64,000 bases of DNA from NCBI RefSeq assembly GCF_042100115.1, contig NC_091280.1:2232001-2296000 (forward strand). Direction: 5' to 3'. The DNA is from Alternaria dauci. Taxonomy: Eukaryota > Ascomycota > Dothideomycetes > Pleosporales > Pleosporaceae. Position numbers and translations under genes: made by a program. The notes below the pieces were generated by a model. The model made no database searches, had not been told where the DNA came from, and saw only the letters and a program-made list of their open reading frames with translations. This document shows, one piece after another, positions 54,753 to 64,000 of the stretch (positions are counted from its first letter, which is position 1; the number at the start of each line of letters is the position of its first letter).

Positions 54753-55490
54753 CTCACAGGTAAGTTGAATATGACGCTTACAATTTACTTGCTACTGGCA
54801 AGACAGCGGCTGGCAACACGGATGCGTTTAGCGTGATGCTGTCCGTGGTTGTGGTCAATTAGTCAGAGCCATGGGGTGTATCGTAGGTTTCAATTTATAC
54901 GAGATCGCGCAAATGCATCATGCTAATTATAATGTAGGTGTAATCGACTCACTAGTGTAAGCTCTTTGATAGGATACAACGAGTGGACAGATACGCCAGT
55001 GCCTAATAAACAGTCGTAGTACTTGGAAGAACAAGGACTATGTCGGGATTCAACCAGTTCCTCAAGTTGATGGGCTAGGGGCGTGGGAGGTGACAGTGAA
55101 GCAGATAGAGTGTGAGACGTGATGTCCTGGTAAGGCAGAGCTTGCGGTGGATGTAACAAGGATGATAGAGTTGAAGGTGGTGGCAGATGCGGCCGAGGCG
55201 GAGAAGGATCGTAAGGACAGATGAGAAAGCCCATGGTAGATGTGGAACAAAGTTTGCGATATACGTATCACTGTTCTAGACCCAAGTCGATAATCTGTTA
55301 CATTCTTCTGCATGATGTCGTATGATTAACTTTCCTGAACTCTTTTCGAAGATGTCTTCCGGGCAATAGGTACATGCGGGTAGTAGACGAATGCTCGCGA
55401 AAGGTTCTTTTTTGTCAGAGACAATTTCTCTACAGGACCGTTCCCGCACTGCCGTTTTGTCACTCTACGTTGGTGTGTTTCTTTTATTAA

Positions 55491-55980
55491 CATGATGAAC
55501 GTGCTGGTGATCAGACGCAGGCACAACGCTGTTGAATGACACTGTATCGGATCGTGGTAAAGGTGTATTGGTGTGCTTCTTTTGTCAGACCACGTCGGAG
55601 TCTGAGAGTTTAATGGACGGCTCGGATGGCGAGCGCGGTGTTTTAGAGGTGTCAGCACCCATGGGTAATCTATATTCGATCAAGGACACGCCATGAGACG
55701 TGTGTTGAGATCGAAAGCGGTGAGCAGAAACAGAAGAGCGGTGTGAGCGATGATCAATGATGAGAGAGGATTCGAACACGACGAGTGGGTGTATAACTTT
55801 TGCCAGAAGATGAACATGGTGTATGACTCGATGTTTCTTGAAGGAATATTCTCATCCTTCTGGAAGATATGTTCTCTTGGATGACACGTCCCGCTCGTTG
55901 ATATGATAAACGTGCCGGTGGAAAGACGCAAGCACAACGCTTTTGGATTACCCTGTATTCAATCGCGGTAAAGTTGTGTT
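55491..55980. repeat. Diverged direct repeat pair of about 76-80 bp
   Basis: 55491-55566 and 55901-55980 share, in the same order, ATGATnAACGTGC, GACGCAnGCACAACGCT, CTGTAT and a GGTAAAG block. Differences are mostly transitions. Probably a decayed dispersed element. Confidence 0.55.
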
Positions 55981-56771
55981 CCCCAAACACCGCCGAGAAT
56001 CGCGGTACAGAGGTGACTCAGACGAACCCAGCGTACCAAAACCAAAGCCACACACAATCAACCGTTCCCTAAAGCTCAAACCTAATGATTATCGCGATGT
56101 AGTAGGCCTCCCGAGAGACCGAAAGGCCACTCTACACTCTTGTTTCCCAAACACCTTGCTTCACATGATACGTCCTGCGTAGTTGCCCTTGTATACGCTA
56201 CAGTGCGTTGGACACGAGTCAAATACCGACCTTCCCCACCGGAAGATTGGATGCGTGATTTGTAAGGTCAGGTGAATACGAGAGACGAAGACTGTGCAAA
56301 TGCTGTTGATGCAGGAGTACGATACCGTGGAACCCCGTCTTTGTAAACTCGGTCTTCGTGGACCAAACTTTGACACCAATGGTATCGACCTACACCTACA
56401 CACCGTCGTCCATACGAGAAAATAAGATTGCGCTCGGGATCTGGATATATGAATGTCGTTCAAGTCCCTCCGCGGTGTCGTACGAGCATCAGCAACGTAG
56501 CATCGCACAGTGGATAGGATCCGAGTACACGAACGTAGATCCTTCTAAATTTAGGCACAGGGTGCCTGAATGTGGAGTGACTAATGCAAGCTACTAAGCA
56601 AGTTTCTCCAGAGAAAGAAATATCGTGGATACTCGTTCGGGAAGGCGGATGTACGATGATGATGGAGTTCGTATTGGGAGGCCTCAAGGAGTTGTATGTA
56701 TAAGAAGAGCCAAGGCGAGCACTTTACCTGCTAGACACCAACAGTCAATACTTCGAACCTCTACCATCACC

Positions 56772-57411
56772 ATGCACTTTACACAAACCGCCTTCGCAGC
56801 CGTTCTGGCAATCGCATCTTCGGCCGCAGCATCTCCGCTCGCTGCTCGCCAAATTGCGCTGCAAGACTTCCAAGTCACCAGCGTGAGTGCTGGTAGCCCA
56901 TCGGGACGGCCCGGCAGCTATCCATGGGCGCAGATCACAGCCTCCGTGACCAACCCCAACGAAATCAACCTCGGCACCGCAAGTTCAGATGGCAGCGAAG
57001 TAATCGTGCCAGCAGGAAGCCAAGGCCTCGTATGTATCCATTTTCTTGACCCCCTTCTCCCCATTTCAACACCTCGACTAACCCAGATCCCAGAACTGCA
57101 AAGCGCAATGGTACACAAAGGGCGAGTCACCGCTCGGCCGTACCTGGCCATGCGACGCGACGCCCAATGGCTACTGGATCATGAATGTGCTCGAGGGAAG
57201 CAACGGCTTTGCGGTCGGCGACTTTAGCTTGAAATTCACGCACGTGGCCGATGTATTGTACCAGGGCAAGCAGTACACGGCGTCGTTTGAGGCCGAGGGC
57301 CACTTTTCGGTTGGGGAGAACATGTCTGGTAGCTGTGGCTCAAGCGGTGTTTGTGGGTGGGCCTTGGAAGCTGATAAGAAGCCGTTTGAAATTGCGGTGA
57401 CGCAGGTGTAG
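56772..57411 (+). CDS. Small secreted protein (191 aa)
   Basis: Exons 56772-57029 and 57094-57411 give 191 aa; the intron is 64 nt, phase 0 (the second of two nearby AG acceptors is needed to keep the frame). Signal peptide MHFTQTAFAAVLAIASSAAA, then SPLAARQ, a possible propeptide end. The mature part of about 165 residues has four cysteines (LNCKAQW, TWPCDATPNG, SGSCGSSGVCGW) and alternating beta-type segments (WAQITASVTNPNEINLG, FSLKFTHVADVLYQGKQYTA). The fold pattern recalls AA1-like (Alt a 1-type) fungal secreted proteins, but that link is weak. Possibly cell wall or host-interaction related. An in-frame ATG further upstream is unlikely to be used. Confidence 0.75.
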
Positions 57412-58498
57412 GGGATGGGTTGAGGGTTTTGCGTGCTTGGTGGTAGTAGGAAAAGTTACATGGTGTGTCTTTGCGGCTGGCTTGCCTATATCAGAGGTTA
57501 GGTGAAAGCTACAGGAGAGTACATCGATGGGCTCAATGCCTATCGGAGATGCGACATACTTCCATAACCGAGATTGAAAACCAGATCTATTCAATGAGAA
57601 AGAAACTACTTGCCGCAGAGATGAGGTTGACCTTTCCACCATGTGTATCTGATGCTCCGAAGCCGTGGATGCTAGATATACCTCGGCTACGCCTGAGGGC
57701 ATGATATCTCATCCCTCGTTGATACGGACGGGAGGGCAACCGCTCGTGGTACGATCTTGTGTGACACGTTCTGATTCATTTCTACTGCATGCGCTGCGAT
57801 GCTTGGGCTGGTGTTATTCCCGCTATGCTGCCATGTGCGAATGACGACTGATTGACGTCGTCGCTCAGCGATCGACGCCGCCAACCGCTAACGATCATGC
57901 CTGAGAATCATAAGAGATAGCCAGACTCCAGCATTGTCGTGTAAGTGCCGTGGTAAGAATGTGCAGTATTACATACCTGAACGCGCCATCGGAAGTGGCC
58001 GGCGGCGACGCGCTTACTATCAAGCATCAGCATCGCGACTTCCGTCAATTGCCGGTGCACTCCGTCAGCAGCCTCTGCTATCCACCGCTCCTTGGGGAAA
58101 TCATTACCACGGCGATATCGCGCGAACATTTATCGCGTCTAATCATGTGCTAAGCCACCGTTGTTCAGGGTTTGTTGTGCTGATCGGGCGAGTTGGTGCT
58201 AAGGGGTTGGGTTGTCCCCGCATCTTTGGTCGGGACTTGGCATCGTCACAAGCTCGAAGCTCCCCTCCCCCGAACCTGGGCCTGGAGTTTACCATTCACG
58301 GCCAGCCGACTAGCCTGCATCGGTTTGCCGACGCCAGATGATCCTCGGTCCAGACGTCAAGATGGGTGACGTTGGTATCATGATTATAATATCTACCGGC
58401 CGCCCAGCCCTCTCCGCACGCTGCATATTTGATTGCATTCCTCTCCTCGTACCCTGAAGACATTCATCAATTGTACAAGGACATATACATATTTCACA
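57412..58498. other. Intergenic, 1.1 kb
   Basis: Promoter of the malate synthase gene (pyrimidine-rich and CA-rich before the ATG). No gene seen. Confidence 0.5.
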
Positions 58499-60289
58499 AT
58501 GGCAGCCAGCCCCGATAGCATCCTGCGCGAGGTCAACATCCTCGGCGACCTCAACGACCAGAACCGTCACATCCTCAGCAAGGACGCCTGTGTCTTCCTT
58601 GCCCTCCTCCACCGCACATTCAACGAGCGCCGGAAAGCGCTGTTGCAGCGACGAGTAATCCGACAGGCTGAGCTCGACAAGGGAAACCTTCTCGACTTCC
58701 TGCCAGAGACGAAGCACATCCGTGAGAACGATGCGTGGAAGGGCGCACCACCAGCGCCAGGTCTGGTTGACAGGCGCGTCGAGATTACTGGCCCGACAGA
58801 TCGCAAGATGGTTGTCAATGCCTTGAACTCGGACGTCTGGACATACATGGCCGACTTTGAGGGTATGTAGATGATGACGTCGAGTAGAAGATGACGGCTA
58901 ACGTGTCCAAGATTCATCTGCACCCACCTGGGACAACATGATCAACGGCCAGCTCAACCTCTACGACGCCATCCGCAGGCAAGTCGACTTCAAGCAAGGC
59001 GAGAAGGAGTACAAGCTCCGCACCGACCGAACACTGCCCACGCTCATCGCCCGCGCGCGAGGCTGGCACCTCGAGGAGAAGCACTTCACAGTCGATGGCG
59101 AGCCCATCTCCGGCAGTCTGTTCGACTTTGGACTATACTTTTTCCACAACGCACACGAGCTGGTCAAGCGCGGCGCGGGCCCATACTTCTACCTGCCCAA
59201 GATGGAGTCGCATCTCGAGGCCAGGCTCTGGAATGACGTCTTCAATCTCGCGCAAGACTACATCGGCATGAGGCGTGGAACCATCCGTGGCACCGTCTTG
59301 ATCGAGACCATCACCGCCGCTTTCGAGATGGACGAGGTAAGTCTCGCTCACTACTTCTATGCAACGCCTTGACTAACCACTCCCTAGATCATCTACGAGC
59401 TCCGCGACCACTCCTCGGGTCTCAACTGCGGCCGCTGGGACTACATCTTCAGCACCATCAAGCGCTTCCGCCAGAACCCAAACTTCGTGCTGCCGGACCG
59501 CGACTCCGTCACCATGACGTCGCCCTTCATGGACGCCTACGTCAAGCTCCTCATCAAGACATGCCACAGGCGCGGTGTCCACGCCATGGGCGGCATGGCA
59601 GCCCAGATCCCCATCAAGAACGACCAAGCCGCCAACGACGCCGCCATGGCAAAGGTCAAGGCCGACAAGCTACGCGAGGCACGCGCTGGCCACGACGGCA
59701 CCTGGGTCGCTCACCCAGCCCTCGCTGCCATTGCAAGCGAAGTGTTCAACGAGCACATGCCTGCGCCCAACCAGATGCACGTCCGCCGCGAAGACGTGCA
59801 CATCACCGCCAACGACCTGCTCAACATGAATGTCCCCGGTAAAGTAACCGAGCAAGGCATCCGCAAGAACCTCGACATTGGACTCGCCTACATGGAAGCC
59901 TGGATCCGTGGCGTAGGCTGTGTCCCCATCAACTACCTCATGGAAGACGCGGCTACGGCTGAGGTCTCGCGCTCACAGCTCTGGCAGTGGACAAGACATA
60001 ATGTTGAGACTGCGGAAGGCAAGAAGGTGACAAAAGAGTATGCGCTCAAGTTGCTGAAAGAACAGGCGCAGGCGCTGAGTGAGAAGGCGCCAAAGGGGAA
60101 CAAGTTTCATCTTGCGGCAAAGTACTTTGAGGGTCAGGTTACTGGGGAGGATTATGCTGAGTTTTTGACTTCGTAAGTGGATTTCCCCTTTTCTCTGACG
60201 ATGATATATGTGCTAACTTTGTGTTTGCTAGGCTGCTCTACAATGAGATTACGAATGTAGGTCCGCCAAAGGGTGCCTCCAAGTTGTAA
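58499..60289 (+). CDS. MLS1: Malate synthase, peroxisomal (glyoxylate cycle)
   Basis: Four exons, 58499-58862, 58912-59336, 59388-60172 and 60232-60289, give 543 aa, the normal length. The family signature [16 protein letters not shown] is intact in exon 3. Other landmarks: [57 protein letters not shown] with the catalytic-site arginine and glutamate, [15 protein letters not shown] and [20 protein letters not shown]. The last three residues are SKL, a type-1 peroxisomal targeting signal, encoded by the 58-nt last exon. The enzyme condenses glyoxylate with acetyl-CoA to malate, allowing growth on fatty acids and C2 compounds. Expression in fungi is usually induced by such carbon sources. A CTG/GTT trinucleotide run follows in the 3' UTR. 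Confidence 0.97.
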
Positions 60290-61122
60290 TCTTTTATGAT
60301 CTTTTTTGACTACTATGACTACCTCGATTTACCCGCTGCTGCTGCTGCTGCTGTTGTTGTATCTCTTGTAACTTTTATACCAATGTTCCAGAATGTTTGA
60401 AAAAAGGATCTTTGTTAAAACAATCAGAAGAAAAATGCAAAAAGCGTTCCCATCATCCTTATGTTTTACCTGCTACTACCTACCTGCCTACTTGCACTGC
60501 ACTACACTATACTTGCGTCCTCACACCACTACACTGCGACGTCGAGAGACAAGATAAACTCCAAGCATGTGATCATGTAAGCTGACGTGCCTCCTACCAT
60601 AGGTCGGCTCCCCGGTTGCGGCCTCGAAGCTGTAGAAGAAGTGAACCAACGAGACCGTGTGCCGAGGTGTGAGATCCAGGTTGTTGGGTGGAGAAAGAGT
60701 GCGTGGACGGTAGGGATGGAGCTTGATTGGAGAGTGGCTGGCATGCATGCATGGAAAGAGGGGTTGGCATGTGAAAGGACGATGGGGCTACCTTGCGTAG
60801 GGTTATGCATGACGATTACTGGTGCGCTTTGTATATGTTCTGACCTCAGTAATCATATATAGGTGACGTCGGAGCAACGGTGATGGACATGTATTGATGT
60901 GGTATGTCAGCTCGTCATGTGAAGAAACCATCATGTAAAGTGGACCAAGGAAAAAATCCACATGAACATTTGAAACCCATTTCATCGTAGTCTCGTGGTA
61001 TCTAGAGAAGTGGCGTTATGATGCCTCGTGCATTCAGTGTCCCGCGACTATGCAGACCAGATACATGACTAAACACCCATTTTGACCTGACCAATGCACC
61101 GAAGAAGCCCCAAATATCACCT
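60290..61122. other. Intergenic, 830 bp, convergent 3' ends
   Basis: Contains the (GCT)n(GTT)n run at 60335-60360. No gene. Confidence 0.5.
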
Positions 61123-61831
61123 CTACTTCCTGAGGAGACGCTGGTAGAAAGCAAGCTCCTCACCCTCGAGGATGTAGCCGTCGCAGCGACCGCTCTGGCC
61201 GGGACGGGAAGAGACAGCGGCGTACAGACGACCGGCCTCGAACTGCTTCTCAACAGCGTTCTCAATCTTTCCTCCGTTCTTCAGGCGGTCAGCCTGCTTC
61301 TTGGAGACCGAGTTGGACTTCTTCTTGTCCTCCTCCTTCTCACCGGCCTTGGCCTGCCTCTTGCGGCCGAGCGACGAGCCGTAGTGGGCCTCGTACCATT
61401 GTCGGAAGGGGGCGGCATCGATCTGGACGATAGCGGAGCGGGTCAGGGTGTTGGTACGGACGAGCTCGTTGTTGGAGGGGTGGTAGACGACACCGATGAC
61501 ACGGGTCTTCTTGGCGATGCCCTCGGAGCCCCAGGAGAAGTTGCCGGCTTCGAGACGAAGAGCACGGAACTTGCGGTTGCCGCCACGGGTGCGGACAAGA
61601 TGGACACGCTTTGTGCCAATACGGGTATTGGCAGGCTGGCGGCCCTTCTCGAAAGCCCTGAAGCCATGTTAGACATGACTAGAGAAGCGATCGGGTTATG
61701 CATACCTCTTCTTGCGGTAGTATGCGCGCTTCGCACCGGACGCGGAACGCTTGTGGCGAGAGTCTCGTGAGATACTGGCGGGTGTTAGTGCTTGGAGAGG
61801 AGGGAGGGTAAGGGAAGAATAGATACCCCAT
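61123..61831 (-). CDS. RPS8: 40S ribosomal protein eS8
   Basis: Exons 61831-61827, 61774-61706 and 61657-61123 give 202 aa. The first exon holds only ATG GG, a common arrangement in ribosomal protein genes. The protein begins MGISRDSRHKRSASGAKRAY and continues YRKKRAFEKGRQPANTRIGT, VRTRGGNRKFRALRLEAGNF, KTRVIGVVYHPSNNELVRTN and the C-terminal GRCDGYILEGEELAFYQRLL. Every region matches eukaryotic eS8, a small-subunit protein located near the foot of the 40S particle. Very GC-rich, strongly biased codons suggest high expression. Confidence 0.97.
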
Positions 61832-64000
61832 GATTGCGGTTGTTCAGAAGACGCTGTCCCACACAATCAAATTAGCCTTTGTCCTCAATTGTAGTGTGAC
61901 GGAGCCGCAGCATTGCTCCCACTGTCCGCAGAGTCCCCCGCCGTATATAGCCAGGTGCAGAAGTATAGATATCGAGCGGCTCGCGTGCGACCATACACTT
62001 CCTTCGTCTGACGGCGGCGGACCCGTCGCGGGGCAGTTTCGCGTGTCGCAATGCTCAACGGCTCCGAGTATTCGCAGAGAGCGTCTGCTGTGTGTAGAGC
62101 GTACCTGATGTCGGGTCTCCTGGTGCAATCTGTGTTGTCGTGGGGTTAGTTGGCGCTTGTCAGAAGTCGAAGAGGAAATTCACGAAACTCATTTTCGCAG
62201 CTGCGTTGGTGCCAAGCTACGCTAGCGGTAAGCGAGCAGGTGGGCAGTTGCGCCCCATCAGTCCGGCCAGCCCTCGTCTTTGCAACATCAGCACACATCT
62301 TGTTCCAATGACACCCAAGAAAAACACAGCTGCAGTCTTGGGGCTGCATTTCTCTTTCGCCCAACCGGCATGGCATCCCAGAGTTCGCGATATTGATTAC
62401 AGCATCAGAGTAGAGCATGAGATGCTCACTGGACCGCGTTGGCTAACTACCGGCGGGAAGCTATACATTGATCGCATAGTAACTCTTTGATCGCGAAATC
62501 TTCAATGGATAAGCCCCGCGTCGAGTTGCGGTCGTGCAGCTTTCTGAGTAGGTCGCCAGGTATCGCAGTAGCCGCACGTCGCACGCCAAGGTTGTATCTT
62601 CTTCGGTATCAACACTGCTGATCTCACCGTTTCTTCTCGTCTTACATGGCAATACGGCACCAAACGGTCTCGAAGAAGCCGATATCACTACAGTCAGCGG
62701 CAGCTGCGTTATATCAGCGGCCTCTTGGCAATCATGCACACCATCCAGCGTTCATGTCTGTACCCGCTCTCATCCGCTGCACGAAACTCCGGATCTGATC
62801 AAAGATACATCAAAGCTGATGGTCTGAACAGCACCCCTTGGTTTATCATACCAACATAAGTCCTTATGTGGAAGCTCGGAGTGACCTCGGGGGCGGAGCA
62901 TACGCCGTCTGCAAGCATAACCTCTCGATAGCGCCCGTGAAAACGGCCACATGATCAAAACACCAACTTTCAAGGCCCGTTCCGTGTCCAGAAAGTACCA
63001 AGCTCAAGGCACGCCGACGGGTGCGTGTCCGGTGACCTATGAGTCGCTGGGAAGGACGTTTTTCGTGGGTGCCTGGAAAAACATCCTACACATCTTTACC
63101 ACGCGTGTCCAGGTGTGCATGGAAGCATTGCCGCCTGTATGGATCCGGGTGAATGTCACCAACGCCGCCCGCGCCGAGCGCTTCGGATGGTTCTCCGCAA
63201 ACCCAATGTTGTGTCGACAAGTCATGTTTGCATTGGAAGCTCTTTACTTGCGTTCAGTCTTCCAGAGAACTTTGAGTATATCATCAAGAAAGCGTTAGAT
63301 TGTAACAATGCACTGATACTGCGAAGAAGGACTAGGTCGTTTATGCTTAGCTCTTGTCACGTCAAGATATCATGAAATGTCAGACGCAACTCACGAATTG
63401 GCGCCCTGGTCGACCACATGGCATTCCTTCGCAAACCCTGCTTCTGGAATCCTTCGACCCGGTTGTCGACATTTACCAGAACCTGCGCAGTTGCGACTGG
63501 CTCGCTCGTGAGGGAATGTTGTCAGCTTTGCAGCAGAGTCGAGTGCTAGACCAGGATCAAAGCTCGCTAAGCTACCTACAAGGAACCAGCCGCTGGCGAA
63601 CGTTCAGCTGACGTATAAGATTGCGTTCCCGCTCCGGGTAAAGCCATCTCCACACTCGGGCGTTTCCAATCGGCACAATAACGACCCCAGGTTCCATGAC
63701 AGTCTAATCAATAGCAATCTAAGTAGATGCTGTATACCACTGTCCTAGTCTCTATCTCAGTCACCGGCCACTTCCTCGGTATATGTAGAACGCGGACATA
63801 TACGACCCATCTTCATTGAATACTTGCTCAAATCCCGCGTCAAGTACTTTGAGCAGGGCCATCACCTTGATGAAATGTAAGACTGCAGATTCCCTGCTTC
63901 TCATGATCATTATTCCCACATTACAGCTCTATTATACCCATCTCCAAGGACTGTCATGCGCGTCATCCGCTCTGCTATCGTTTTCCCGTTATACCACTTG
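61832..64000. other. Terminal 2.2 kb without a recognisable gene
   Basis: Promoter of RPS8 at the left (pyrimidine-rich on the gene strand). A plus-strand frame at 62951-63298 (115 codons) is open but resembles nothing I know. No repeat or RNA gene seen. Confidence 0.45.

Larger units (their letters stand above)
53959..56771. other. Gene-poor stretch, 2.8 kb, with degenerate repeats
   Basis: No intact gene. Contains a possible gene fragment at 54595-54752 and a diverged repeat pair at 55491-55566 and 55901-55980. Short open frames on the minus strand reflect these repeats. Confidence 0.5.

Noticed and set aside
62951..63298. Open frame of 115 codons on the plus strand
   Set aside because: No recognisable features and no supporting context; length is compatible with chance.
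1..64000. Secondary-metabolite cluster, NLR/HET genes or CRISPR arrays
   Set aside because: No PKS, NRPS, terpene synthase, NACHT/NB-ARC or HET motifs seen; CRISPR is not expected in this kind of genome and none is present.

Overview
The window is nuclear DNA of a filamentous ascomycete. The evidence is spliceosomal introns of about 43-140 nt with GTATGT/GTAAGT donors and CTAAC-type branch sites, a mitochondrial succinate dehydrogenase gene, a peroxisomal malate synthase ending in SKL, a fatty-acid dioxygenase/P450 fusion (Ppo type), a caleosin and several small secreted proteins. Dothideomycetes, probably Pleosporales, is the best guess; this is inference from gene content. No tRNA, rRNA, CRISPR array or intact transposon was recognised.

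Left part (1-21 kb) is gene-poor and looks accessory. It holds a secreted Cys-rich protein, an SMP-30/gluconolactonase-like secreted protein, a caleosin and a Gfo/Idh/MocA oxidoreductase. Scattered among them are six members of one family of small proteins, all on the minus strand. Each has a signal peptide, a short ectodomain, a (S/T)EA-led transmembrane helix, a basic stretch, one phase-1 intron at the same place and a short cytosolic tail. One member is broken by a one-base deletion. A large single-exon protein of unknown function (1,044 aa) lies inside this array on the same strand. This combination is my candidate for an undescribed system. The interval also carries four exact copies of the palindrome TACCTAGGTA, and a degenerate repeat lies near both of its ends.

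Middle part (21.7-37.3 kb) holds conserved but poorly understood genes: an IPA-type fungal protein, a charged coiled-coil protein, a small basic protein, a tetraspanin, an NADPH-dependent FMN reductase-like protein, two low-complexity hypotheticals, a DUF3632-like gene whose splice phases do not fit, and a diverged second-copy-like succinate dehydrogenase flavoprotein.

Right part (37.5-64 kb) is mostly core: Ppo dioxygenase/P450, TSC13 enoyl reductase, ATE1 arginyltransferase, a Nudix hydrolase, a secreted amidase, an F-box protein, two small secreted proteins (one with a lost start codon), malate synthase and ribosomal protein eS8. A repeat-bearing gene desert lies at 54-56.7 kb, and the last 2.2 kb has no recognisable gene.

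Lipid metabolism recurs: caleosin (lipid droplets, peroxygenase), Ppo (oxylipins), TSC13 (very-long-chain elongation) and malate synthase (glyoxylate cycle on fatty-acid-derived acetyl-CoA). These genes are not clustered tightly enough to claim one pathway locus. Exon coordinates were worked out by hand from splice signals, reading-frame continuity and family resemblance; no alignment or transcript data were available.
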